Shown in pieces: positions 1 to 8,446 of a stretch of 64,000 nt of DNA. How positions within the stretch are numbered: the stretch's first letter is position 1; every line of letters starts with the position of its first letter. Both the position numbers and the translations under genes were made by a program. This stretch comes from Blattabacterium cuenoti (lineage in GTDB: Bacteria; Bacteroidota; Bacteroidia; Flavobacteriales; Blattabacteriaceae): NCBI RefSeq assembly GCF_014251255.1, contig NZ_CP059182.1:372001-436000 (forward strand). Direction: 5' to 3'. The notes under the pieces are model-generated. The model made no database searches. It worked only from the letters and a program-made list of their open reading frames with translations, and was not told the origin of the DNA.

Positions 1-444
1 AATATTGAAACTCCTATCATAAGAAATAATAGCGGTGGATTTTATAATCATAATTTATTTTGGGAAATATTAATTCCTCATTCAGAAAACATTTCTCCAA
101 GTATAGAGCTAAATGAAATTATTGAAAAATATTTCAAATCTTTTGATTCTTTTAAAGAAAAATTCTCTGAAATTGCGGCAAACCATTTTGGTTCTGGATG
201 GGCTTGGCTATGTGTAAAAAATAAAAAAGAATTAACTATTTGTTCTACAAGAAATCAGGATAACCCATTAATGTTAGGAATAGGTTGTAAAGGAATACCA
301 ATTTTAGGATTAGATGTTTGGGAACACGCTTACTACCTTCAATATCAAAATCGTAGAATTGATTATATTTCTTCTTTTTGGAAAATTATAAATTGGAAAA
401 AAGTTGAAGAAAATTATAAAATAGCCATAAATATGAATTTATAA
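1..444 (+). CDS. sodA: Superoxide dismutase (Fe/Mn family), C-terminal part, cut by window edge
   Basis: This is the last 147 codons of an iron/manganese superoxide dismutase, which converts superoxide to hydrogen peroxide and oxygen in the cytoplasm. The reading frame is open from base 1 and stops at TAA 442-444; the N-terminus with the first metal histidine lies outside the window. Visible are the helix YNHNLFWEIL with the second metal histidine, the core NHFGSGWAWL, and DVWEHAYYLQYQNRR, which holds the metal-binding Asp and the last His (DxWEHxY). The visible part does not let me decide between Fe and Mn. folB follows on the same strand after about 50 bases. Confidence 0.93.
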   Translation, partial: NIETPIIRNNSGGFYNHNLFWEILIPHSENISPSIELNEIIEKYFKSFDSFKEKFSEIAANHFGSGWAWLCVKNKKELTICSTRNQDNPLMLGIGCKGIPILGLDVWEHAYYLQYQNRRIDYISSFWKIINWKKVEENYKIAINMNL

Positions 445-495
445 TTGACTATGCTTCTTCATTCCTTATTCCTTAATTAAGATTAAAAGATAAAA

Positions 496-864
496 GTGGG
501 AAAAATTATCTTAGAAAACATAAAACTATTTGGTTTTCACGGATGTATGCCTGAGGAAGCATATGTAGGTTCTTACTATACAATAAATCTAGAAATAGAA
601 TTAGATTTTTATAAAGCATCTATAAATGATGATTTATCAAAAACCATAAATTATGTAGATTTATATCGTATTATAAAAGAAGAAATGGCTATTAATTCCA
701 AGTTATTAGAACATTTAGCTCAAAGAATAATTCAAAGAATAAAAAAATATAGAACAGACTTGATAAAACACACCAAAATAAAAATTTGTAAAGAAAATCC
801 TCCATTGCAAAGTAGTGTAGACAGAGTCTGTATTTTTTTAGAAGACAAAAATATCATTAATTAA
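496..864 (+). CDS. folB: Dihydroneopterin aldolase FolB
   Basis: Folate pathway enzyme that cleaves dihydroneopterin to 6-hydroxymethyl-dihydropterin and glycolaldehyde. The 122-residue length is normal for FolB. The N-terminal motif FGFHGCMPEE (residues 12-21) holds the substrate-binding Glu, Tyr53 in INYVDLY matches the conserved active-site Tyr, and Lys99 in CKENPP matches the catalytic lysine. The start is GTG at 496; no in-frame ATG lies nearby and the protein begins at the usual family position. The tRNA-Cys gene starts only 12 bases after its stop, so the two may share a transcript. Confidence 0.93.
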   Translation: MGKIILENIKLFGFHGCMPEEAYVGSYYTINLEIELDFYKASINDDLSKTINYVDLYRIIKEEMAINSKLLEHLAQRIIQRIKKYRTDLIKHTKIKICKENPPLQSSVDRVCIFLEDKNIIN

Positions 865-876
865 TTACTGTAGTAT

Positions 877-947
877 GGCACTGTGGCCGAGTGGAAAGGC
901 AGAGGTCTGCAAAACCTTTTATAGCGGTTCGATTCCGCTCTGTGCCT
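877..947 (+). tRNA. tRNA-Cys (anticodon GCA)
   Basis: A 71-nt cloverleaf can be folded by eye. The acceptor GGCACTG pairs with CTGTGCC with one U-U mismatch at pair 6. The anticodon loop is CTGCAAA with anticodon GCA. The T arm is AGCGG-TTCGATT-CCGCT. The discriminator base is U (947), as expected for tRNA-Cys. The CCA end is not encoded. A T-rich stretch follows directly. Confidence 0.96.
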
Positions 948-1065
948 TTATTTTTTTTCCTTCTTAAATTTGTTTTTATCACAATTTTTTTTATATATTT
1001 TCTGTAAATTTGCAAATTTAATAATTATTAATTTTTTTGTTAAAAAAAATCAAAAGATGAAATAA

Positions 1066-1809
1066 ATGATAAAGATAAATAATATTCTCATTTCACATCC
1101 TTTAACGGGTTTAGATTCTCCATACTTAAAATTAAGTAAAAATAAAAATGTAAAAATAGATTTTAGATCTTTCATAGAAGTAAAAGGAGCATCATCTAGT
1201 GATGTTAGAAAACAAAAAATTAATTTTTCTGATTTTACAGTGGTTCTTTTCATAAGCAAAAATTCCGTAGACCACTATTTCAGACTTGCAAAATCTATGC
1301 GTTTCAAGGTTCCTCCTTCTATGAAATACGTATGTCAAACAGAAGCAATAGCTTACTATCTTCAAAAATATATCATCTATAGAAAAAGAAAAATCCATAT
1401 TGGAAAAAAATCTTTTAAAGACTTGCTTCCCTATATAAAAAAACATTCAAAAGAAAAATTCCTTTTGCCTTCTTCAGACATATTGAAACCAGAAATACCA
1501 AATATGTTATTGAAATTAAATATTTCATGGAAAAGAGCTATTTTATACAAAACTTCTTCTAGTGATCTTTCTGATTTGAAACATATTATATATTACGATA
1601 TATTAGTTTTTTTTAGTCCAGCATGTATCAAATCTTTATTTGAAAATTTTCCAAATTTTGATCAAAATAATATAAAAATTGCAACTTTTGGAAAAAATAC
1701 TTTGGACGCTGCTGCTAAAGCAGGATTGAAAATTGCTATCAAAGTCCCCACTCCAGAATTCCCTTCTATGTCTATGGCTCTAGAAAAATATATAAAAGAA
1801 TATAATTAA
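1066..1809 (+). CDS. hemD: Uroporphyrinogen-III synthase (HemD family)
   Basis: Likely cyclises hydroxymethylbilane to uroporphyrinogen III in tetrapyrrole synthesis. The 247-residue protein has the pattern I associate with the flavobacterial form: an N-terminal ISHPLTGLDSPY segment, the block RFKVPPSMKYVCQTEAIAYY followed by an RKRKIHIG strand, KFLLPSSDILKPEIP in the middle, DILVFFSPACIKSLFENFP, and the ending PTPEFPSMSMALEKYI. The family is poorly conserved overall, so the call rests on these blocks. Upstream lie two TAAATTTG elements (965-972 and 1005-1012) resembling the Bacteroidota -7 box. It converges with glmS, leaving 19 bases. No other haem gene is in this window. Confidence 0.82.
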   Translation: MIKINNILISHPLTGLDSPYLKLSKNKNVKIDFRSFIEVKGASSSDVRKQKINFSDFTVVLFISKNSVDHYFRLAKSMRFKVPPSMKYVCQTEAIAYYLQKYIIYRKRKIHIGKKSFKDLLPYIKKHSKEKFLLPSSDILKPEIPNMLLKLNISWKRAILYKTSSSDLSDLKHIIYYDILVFFSPACIKSLFENFPNFDQNNIKIATFGKNTLDAAAKAGLKIAIKVPTPEFPSMSMALEKYIKEYN

Positions 1810-1828
1810 CCTGAATATGATTGATTGA

Positions 1829-3679
1829 TTACTCTACTGTTACGGATTTAGCTAAATTTCTTGGTTGATCTATATTTTCTCCTCTTATAAAAGCTATTTG
1901 ATATGCCAACAATTGAAGAGGAATTACAGTTACTAATGGACTAAGTTCTTCTGAAATATTTGGAACCTTTATCACATGATCCGCTAACATACTTGCTTGA
2001 ATATCTCCCTCATTGACTATGGCTATAATTTTCCCCTTTCTTGCTTTAATTTCCTGAATATTTCCTATTATTTTTTCATAACATCCTTTTTTTGTTGCAA
2101 TAATAACTACTGGCATATTTTCATCTATTAAAGCAATAGGACCATGTTTCATTTCAGCGGCAGGATATCCTTCTGCATGAATATATGAAATTTCTTTTAA
2201 TTTTAAGGCTCCTTCCAAAGCTACTGGAAAATTGATTCCTCTTCCTAAATAAAGAAAATTATTTACATTGGAATATATTTTAGATATTTCTTTTATAGAA
2301 TCTTCATCTATTTTCAACGTTTTATTAACTTTTTCTGGAATAGATCTAAGTTCTTGACACAAAGAATTATAACGACTTTCTGTAATAGACAATCTTTCTT
2401 TTCCTATTTTCAAGGCTAATAAAACAAGAACTGTTATTTGCGCAGTAAAAGCTTTTGTAGAAGCAACTCCAATCTCTGGTCCTGCATGTGTATAGGCTCC
2501 TGCATCTACATTTCTTGCAATAGATGATCCCACAACATTACAAATTCCAAAAACAAAAGCTCCTTTTTTTTTTGCTAAATTCAAAGCGGCCAAAGTATCT
2601 GCAGTCTCCCCAGACTGAGAAATAACAATAACAATGTCTTCTTTTTCTAAAATAGGATTTCTATATCTAAATTCAGAAGCATATTCTACTTCCACAGGAA
2701 TACGTGTAAGTTCTTCCAATAAATATTCCCCAATTAAACTGGCATGCCATGAAGTTCCACATGCAACTATAGTAATACATTTTGCATTAACAAAAATATC
2801 TTTGTTAAACTCAATTCCATTAATGCAAATAAATCCATCTGTTATGGATAATCTTCCACGTAAAGTATCCAAAATAGTTCTTGGTTGTTCATAAATTTCT
2901 TTTAACATAAAATATTTATATTCTCCTTTTTCAATTTCTTTTAAATTGATTTGAAGTTCTTTAATAATTGGACTAAGTTTATGATTATCCAAAATCTTAC
3001 GAAGATCTAATTCTTTATTCTTACTAAGAATTGCCATTTCTCCATCTTTTAAATAAAGAACATTTTTTGTGTAATCCAAAAAAGGAATAGGATCAGATGC
3101 AATAAAAAATTCTCTTTCATTAATCCCTAATGCAAGAGGACTTCCTAATTTTGCAATAACAATTCTTTCTGGATGAGATTTTTCTACTACAGCAATAGAA
3201 TATGCTCCAACTATTTCAGTTAAAGAAATTCGAACTGCTTCTTCTAAAGATAACTTATTTTTTTTCTGAATATATTCAATTAAATTGACAAGAACTTCTG
3301 TATCTGTTTTACTTTTAAAAGTAAAACCATTTTTTAGTAAAATAATTTTGATTGCATGATAATTTTCTATAATTCCATTGTGAATTAAAATAAGTTCATT
3401 AGAATTAGAAACATGAGGATGTGCATTAACATCATCTGGAATTCCATGTGTCGCCCATCTAGTATGTCCTATTCCTGTTGTTCCTTTAATTTTGTGAGGA
3501 GAAAAAATTTTTTTCTTCAATTCATTAACTTTTCCCTTCGATTTATATAATCGATATCCATTTTTACAAAAAATGGCTATTCCAGAACTATCATATCCAC
3601 GATACTCCAATTTTTTTAATCCATTGATCAGAATAGGATATGCTTCTCTATATCCCAAATAACCAATTATACCACACAT
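1829..3679 (-). CDS. glmS: Glutamine-fructose-6-phosphate aminotransferase (isomerising)
   Basis: Makes glucosamine-6-phosphate from fructose-6-phosphate and glutamine, the entry step to peptidoglycan and lipid A amino sugars; cytoplasmic. At 616 residues it is full length. It starts MCGIIGYLG, so Cys2 becomes the N-terminal nucleophile of the glutaminase domain after Met removal (GIGHTRWATHG is also visible). Two SIS domains follow, with CGTSWHASL and SQSGETADT in the first, and the C-terminus ends KSVTVE, the conserved end that reaches into the active site. The neighbouring minus-strand gene is a glycogen-synthase-like protein. Confidence 0.97.
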   Translation of the reverse strand: MCGIIGYLGYREAYPILINGLKKLEYRGYDSSGIAIFCKNGYRLYKSKGKVNELKKKIFSPHKIKGTTGIGHTRWATHGIPDDVNAHPHVSNSNELILIHNGIIENYHAIKIILLKNGFTFKSKTDTEVLVNLIEYIQKKNKLSLEEAVRISLTEIVGAYSIAVVEKSHPERIVIAKLGSPLALGINEREFFIASDPIPFLDYTKNVLYLKDGEMAILSKNKELDLRKILDNHKLSPIIKELQINLKEIEKGEYKYFMLKEIYEQPRTILDTLRGRLSITDGFICINGIEFNKDIFVNAKCITIVACGTSWHASLIGEYLLEELTRIPVEVEYASEFRYRNPILEKEDIVIVISQSGETADTLAALNLAKKKGAFVFGICNVVGSSIARNVDAGAYTHAGPEIGVASTKAFTAQITVLVLLALKIGKERLSITESRYNSLCQELRSIPEKVNKTLKIDEDSIKEISKIYSNVNNFLYLGRGINFPVALEGALKLKEISYIHAEGYPAAEMKHGPIALIDENMPVVIIATKKGCYEKIIGNIQEIKARKGKIIAIVNEGDIQASMLADHVIKVPNISEELSPLVTVIPLQLLAYQIAFIRGENIDQPRNLAKSVTVE

Positions 3680-3734
3680 TCTTCTAACTGATAATTATTA
3701 AAAAAAAAAGAAAAAATAAATTTAGAATTGAATA

Positions 3735-4553
3735 TTAATCAATTTTCTCTAAAACAGTTTCTTTATAAAATTGTTGATAAACAGTTTCTATTTTTTCTAC
3801 AGGATAATATTTTAACACTAACAACTTGTTATTTTTTATATAATCTTCTATTTCTTTTGGAAAAAAAAGATCTCCTTTTATTATAGCATCGGAAAAATCC
3901 ATACATAATTTAATCAAATTGAAATAATTTGGATTCTCTAATAATTTTATTTTTTTAGATTTAATTCCATCAAATTTAATCTTTTTAATAAGATCTTCAT
4001 TCAAAGATCCTTTAAAAGGTTTATTGTATATAGATACAACTATTTTTGCATTATGATAAATAGGATCATTTTTGTAAAATTTTTTAATATATAGTGGAAT
4101 CAAAGAACTAATCCATCCATATATATGAATAATGTCAGGAATCCAATTTAATTTTTTTACAGCTTCTAAAACTCCTTTAGTAAAAAATAAAGCTCTTTCA
4201 TCATTATCATGAAAAAAAATTCCATTTTCATCTTCATATATTGCCTTTCTTTTAAAATATTCTTCGTTATCTATAAAATAAACTTGCAATTTAGCATCAG
4301 GAATAGATGCCACTTTAATCAATAAAGGTTGATCTATATCATTAATAATTAAATTCATTCCTGATAAACGAATCACTTCATGTAGTTGATGTCTTCGTTC
4401 GTTTATTACTCCAAATCTTGGCATAAAAATACGTACATCATTTCCAATAGTTTGCATAAACTTGGTTACCTTAAAAACGGATAAAGAAATTGCATTTTCT
4501 GAAGAAAAAGGAAATAAATCTGAAGAAACATATAATATACGTTTACCTGTCAT
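3735..4553 (-). CDS. Glycogen/starch synthase N-terminal-domain-like protein (GT5 half protein)
   Basis: 272 residues from the ATG at 4553. The frame stays open to 4736, but those extra 61 residues are low-complexity and the family N-terminus GKRILYVSSDLFPF follows the 4553 ATG. It resembles only the N-terminal Rossmann half of glycosyltransferase family 5. Recognisable blocks are INERRHQLHEVIRLSGMN, VYFIDNEEYFKRKA, PDIIHIYGWISSLIPLY and VVSIYNKPF. The ADP-glucose-binding K-x-G-G-L loop is not visible (SSENAISL sits there) and the C-terminal donor domain is absent. I know this short form as a conserved Bacteroidota protein often near panC and glmS. Its function is unknown to me; calling it active glycogen synthase would be unsafe. 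Confidence 0.75.
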   Translation of the reverse strand: MTGKRILYVSSDLFPFSSENAISLSVFKVTKFMQTIGNDVRIFMPRFGVINERRHQLHEVIRLSGMNLIINDIDQPLLIKVASIPDAKLQVYFIDNEEYFKRKAIYEDENGIFFHDNDERALFFTKGVLEAVKKLNWIPDIIHIYGWISSLIPLYIKKFYKNDPIYHNAKIVVSIYNKPFKGSLNEDLIKKIKFDGIKSKKIKLLENPNYFNLIKLCMDFSDAIIKGDLFFPKEIEDYIKNNKLLVLKYYPVEKIETVYQQFYKETVLEKID

Positions 4554-4795
4554 CTTAGGGTTATTTTTTTTATATTTTGATATATATATAGCAAAAAAAC
4601 GGATCGTTGCAAATATAATAAATAATATCCAATACTGTATTGAATAATATATGAGTAAAATGTCTTTATCATTTCTTTTATTTATTATATATAAATTCTT
4701 GTATACTAAATATTTTTTTGATATTTGATAATACAAAAAAAAAACGAATCGTTTACTACATTTACTAATTATTGATATGCATTTTTATTAAAAAC

Positions 4796-6745
4796 ATGAA
4801 ATATAAAAAGAAAAAAATTCATAATAATTTCACTACTGGATTTATAAATATAACTAGCTATGGATATGCTTTTGTAAATGTCAATGAATTCCAAAAAGAT
4901 ATTTTTATTCCTAAAAAAAAAACAAATAGAGCTTTAGAAGGAGATTTAGTGAAAATAAAATTCAAAAATCATTTTGGTTATTTTAAAAATAAAAAGAAAA
5001 AAAGAATAGAAGGAGAAGTCTTAAAAGTTATCAAAAGAAAAAGAAAAAATTTTATTGGAATATTGAAAATTAAACCATATTCTAAATATGGATCAGTCAT
5101 AATTTATAATAAAACTATTCACGTCAACATTCATATTCCAAATAATAAATTAAAAGGACATTTTCATAATGAAAAAGTATTAGTGAGAATAGTCTCATGG
5201 CCAAAAGATTACAATAATCCTTTGGGAGAAATAATAAAAGTTTTTGGATTCTCAGGAGAACATAAAACAGAACTTGATTCTTTACTAGAAGAACATGAAA
5301 TTCCAGATAAATTCCCTAAAAAAATAGAAAAAGAAGCAAAAAAAATTCTTTCAACAAAAGATTCAGATTTCAATACAAGAAAAGATATGCGTAATGTCAA
5401 TACTTTTACTATAGATCCTATTGATGCAAAAGATTTCGATGATGCACTTTCCATTAAAAAATTAGAACCCAATATTTGGGAAATAGGAATCCATATTGCG
5501 GATGTATCACATTATGTAAAAGAAGGCAGTTTGTTAGATAAAGAAGCATATACACGTGCTACATCTATTTATTTTGTAGGTGGAGTCATTCCCATGCTTC
5601 CAAAAATATTATCCAATGATATTTGTTCTTTACATCCAGAAAAAGAAAAACTCAGTTTTTCATTCATTTTTAACATAAATAGAAAAGGGAAAATATTAAA
5701 AAGCTGGATTGGAAAAACAATTATACGATCTAATAGAAGATTTACATATGAAGAAGTACAAAAAATTATAGATAATAAAAAAGGAGATTTTTATGAGGAA
5801 ATTTCTACTTTATTATTTTTCTCTAAAATTTTTACTAAAAAAAGATTAAATAATGGAGCTATTTTTTTAGATAAAATAGAAATAAAATTCCATCTAGATG
5901 AAAAAAAAAATCCAACTAAATTATGTTTAGAAAAAAACAATGAAGCTCATTCTTTAATAGAAGAATTCATGTTGCTAGCTAATAAAAAAATTTCAGAATT
6001 CGTCAGTTTAAATTCTGATGGAACCCCTTCTCAAAAAACATATATTTATAGAGTCCACGATAAACCAGACTCTAAAAAAATTTTTCTTCTAAAAAAAATA
6101 ATAGAGCCTTTAGGCTACATATTAGATGTAAAAAACCTAAAAACGTCTATTAATCATATTTTGAAAAAAATTAAAGAAAAACCAGAAAAAAATATAATTG
6201 AAAATTTGATTTTACGTTCCATGAGTAAAGCAAAATACTCCACAAAAAACATAGGACATTATGGTTTATCTTTCCTTTATTACACTCATTTTACTTCGCC
6301 TATAAGAAGGTATTCAGATATAATAGCACATCGTCTATTACATTATTATTTAAATAAAAAAAAATGCAAATCAAAATCTGTAGATTTTTATGAAGAGCAA
6401 TCTAAACATTGTAGTTATAAAGAACGTATAGCAATCGATATTGAAAGAGAATTTTCTAAATTTTTACAAGTAAAATACTTAAAAAAATATCACATAGGTA
6501 AAGAATTTTACGGGATTATTACAGGATTTACAGATTGGAGTGTTTATATTGATTTATTATTATTTCAAACTGAAGGGATGGTACGATTGCGTGATATTAA
6601 AGAGGATACATATATTCTTAATCAAAAGAATTGTACCATAATAGGTAAAAAAAAAAGGAAAATTTACTCTTTAGGAGATAAAGTGAAAGTCAAACTAATT
6701 GATGCAAATATAGAAAAAAAACAAATAACTCTTGATTGGATATAA
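4796..6745 (+). CDS. rnr: Ribonuclease R (RNB-family 3'-5' exoribonuclease)
   Basis: Processive 3'-5' exoribonuclease that degrades structured RNA and takes part in rRNA and mRNA turnover. 649 residues from the ATG at 4796; a TTG at 4772 would add eight residues. Order of domains: basic N-terminus, cold-shock domains (ITSYGYAFVN, FIPKKKTNRALEGDLV), catalytic RNB domain with FTIDPIDAKDFDDALS, whose Asp residues bind Mg, and HYGLSFLYYTHFTSPIRRYSD, then a C-terminal S1 domain (FYGIITGFTDWSVYIDL, GDKVKVKLIDANIEKKQITL). It lacks the long lysine tail of E. coli RNase R. It is the only RNB enzyme in the window and converges with coaD, 7 bases apart. Confidence 0.95.
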   Translation: MKYKKKKIHNNFTTGFINITSYGYAFVNVNEFQKDIFIPKKKTNRALEGDLVKIKFKNHFGYFKNKKKKRIEGEVLKVIKRKRKNFIGILKIKPYSKYGSVIIYNKTIHVNIHIPNNKLKGHFHNEKVLVRIVSWPKDYNNPLGEIIKVFGFSGEHKTELDSLLEEHEIPDKFPKKIEKEAKKILSTKDSDFNTRKDMRNVNTFTIDPIDAKDFDDALSIKKLEPNIWEIGIHIADVSHYVKEGSLLDKEAYTRATSIYFVGGVIPMLPKILSNDICSLHPEKEKLSFSFIFNINRKGKILKSWIGKTIIRSNRRFTYEEVQKIIDNKKGDFYEEISTLLFFSKIFTKKRLNNGAIFLDKIEIKFHLDEKKNPTKLCLEKNNEAHSLIEEFMLLANKKISEFVSLNSDGTPSQKTYIYRVHDKPDSKKIFLLKKIIEPLGYILDVKNLKTSINHILKKIKEKPEKNIIENLILRSMSKAKYSTKNIGHYGLSFLYYTHFTSPIRRYSDIIAHRLLHYYLNKKKCKSKSVDFYEEQSKHCSYKERIAIDIEREFSKFLQVKYLKKYHIGKEFYGIITGFTDWSVYIDLLLFQTEGMVRLRDIKEDTYILNQKNCTIIGKKKRKIYSLGDKVKVKLIDANIEKKQITLDWI

Positions 6746-6752
6746 AAGAAAT

Positions 6753-7226
6753 TTAAATTCTTACGGAAGGAGGAACAAAAACAGTATAATCACCACCATT
6801 TCTTATGATATCTCTTACAATACAAGAACTAATATGAGATTTGCTATAAGAAGAAAGAATAAACACTGTTTCAATACAATTCTTTCTCTCTTTCTCTAAT
6901 TCCCTATTAGCATAATACATATTTTTTTCAAATTCAAAATCTAATTGATTTCTAATTCCTCTTAACAAAAATTTAGCCTGTTTTTTTTTACAAAAAGAAA
7001 TCATAAGACCTTGACATGTATCTATTTCTATTTTAGAAACTCCTATAAAAGTTTTTTGAATCCATTCTTTTCTTTTTTTAAAAGAAAACATATTTTTTTT
7101 TTCATAATTCTTTCCAATAACTATAATTATTTTATCAAATAAATTTAAAGATCTAATAATAATATCATAATGCCCTAAAGTTATAGGATCAAAAGAACCA
7201 GGAAAAACAGCAATTTTTTTCTCCAT
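6753..7226 (-). CDS. coaD: Phosphopantetheine adenylyltransferase
   Basis: Fourth step of coenzyme A synthesis: adds AMP from ATP to 4'-phosphopantetheine to give dephospho-CoA. The length of 157 residues is normal. The N-terminal nucleotidyltransferase motif PGSFDPITLGHYDII with the TxGH signature (His19) is intact; RGIRNQLDFEFEKNMYYANR contains the substrate-binding region, and FILSSYSKSHISSCIVRDI holds the C-terminal SSS-like loop. Convergent with rnr and divergent from the ricT-like gene. Confidence 0.96.
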   Translation of the reverse strand: MEKKIAVFPGSFDPITLGHYDIIIRSLNLFDKIIIVIGKNYEKKNMFSFKKRKEWIQKTFIGVSKIEIDTCQGLMISFCKKKQAKFLLRGIRNQLDFEFEKNMYYANRELEKERKNCIETVFILSSYSKSHISSCIVRDIIRNGGDYTVFVPPSVRI

Positions 7227-7322
7227 AAAATGAAAATGATCGATTAGACATAATATAAATTATTCTCATAAAATAAGAAGCAGAAGAAAAGTTTTATTTT
7301 TGTTTTTGTAAACTCAATAATA

Positions 7323-8387
7323 ATGGAAAAATTATGTTATAGTTGTTTAAAAAAAAATGGATGTAGTGACAAAAAAAATAAAAGGAAACAATGTTTTATA
7401 AAATTTGACGTAATGGATTGGTTATCTAATATACAAAGTCCTTTTGGTTTTTTAGATCATAATCATAATCTAGTGGAAGTTCAATTTAAAAATGATAGAA
7501 AAGAATTCTTTTATAAGAAACAAAATCTCCTCCTTAGAAAAGGAGATTTTGTTACTGTAGAATCTAAATTTGGTGGATATGATGTTGGAGTGGTAACCAT
7601 AACTGGAGAATTGGTAAAATTACAAATACGTAATAAAAATATTTCTTTAAATTCCTTAAAAAAAAAAATATATAGAAAATCAACAGATAAAGAAATAGAT
7701 ATATGGAATTTTTACAAAAAAAAAGAGTTAAAAAGTCTTTTTCAGGCTAGAAAAATTGCAAAAAATTTAAATCTTTCTATGAAAATTTGTGATGTCGAGT
7801 ATCAAGGGGATGGAAAAAAAGTTACATTTTATTATACAGCAGAAAACAGAATTGATTTCAGAAAATTGATTAAAAAATTCGCTTCAACATTTCGTATACG
7901 TATAGAAATGCGTCAGATAGGATATAGACAAGAAGCAGCGAAAATTGGAGAAATAGGATCTTGCGGTCGTGAACTTTGCTGTTCTACTTGGTTGAAAACT
8001 TTTAAAAGTGTCAATACTAATTCAGCAAGATATCAACAACTTTCAATCAATATGGAAAAATTAACTGGACAATGTAACAAATTAAAATGTTGTCTTAACT
8101 ATGAATTGGATGTCTATTTATCCGAAATAAAAGATTTTCCAGATATTAACGAAAAAATATACACAGAAAAAGGGATAGCACAATGTATGAAAATTGATGT
8201 TTTCAAAAAAAAAATGTGGTACTCTTACATTAAAAATCCAAATACCTGGTTTAAAATAGAAAAAAAAAAAATAAAGGATATTTTAAAAAAAAATAAAAAC
8301 AATCAAATAGCTCCTTCATTGGAGAAATTATCAACAATTAATGATTCTATTCATCAAACAGAATTAACATATTATAACAACATATAA
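7323..8387 (+). CDS. ricT: PSP1-domain protein, RicT/YaaT-like
   Basis: 354 residues. The PSP1 core is shown by SCGRELCCSTW (Cys214, Cys219, Cys220) and TGQCNKLKCCLNYE (Cys251, Cys256, Cys257), the cysteine clusters that in Bacillus RicT help bind Fe-S clusters of the Ric (Y) complex, a factor for RNase Y-dependent RNA maturation. The N-terminus has a further set of cysteines (Cys5, 8, 14, 24) before DVMDWLSNI, as in flavobacterial members. No ricA or ricF partner is in the window. A TATTTTTG element lies at 7295-7302. The next gene, 59 bases on, is PBP1A; in free-living relatives I recall gldH between them. The role here is inferred from family only. Confidence 0.85.
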   Translation: MEKLCYSCLKKNGCSDKKNKRKQCFIKFDVMDWLSNIQSPFGFLDHNHNLVEVQFKNDRKEFFYKKQNLLLRKGDFVTVESKFGGYDVGVVTITGELVKLQIRNKNISLNSLKKKIYRKSTDKEIDIWNFYKKKELKSLFQARKIAKNLNLSMKICDVEYQGDGKKVTFYYTAENRIDFRKLIKKFASTFRIRIEMRQIGYRQEAAKIGEIGSCGRELCCSTWLKTFKSVNTNSARYQQLSINMEKLTGQCNKLKCCLNYELDVYLSEIKDFPDINEKIYTEKGIAQCMKIDVFKKKMWYSYIKNPNTWFKIEKKKIKDILKKNKNNQIAPSLEKLSTINDSIHQTELTYYNNI

Positions 8388-8446
8388 ATATAACTTTATT
8401 ATTTGATAAATAAATATGCAAAATAAAATATAAATAATTTTTATAC

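Noticed and set aside
4554-4736. N-terminal extension of the glycogen-synthase-like protein
   Set aside because: The extra residues are low-complexity, lie in the divergent intergenic space with rnr, and the family start is at 4553.
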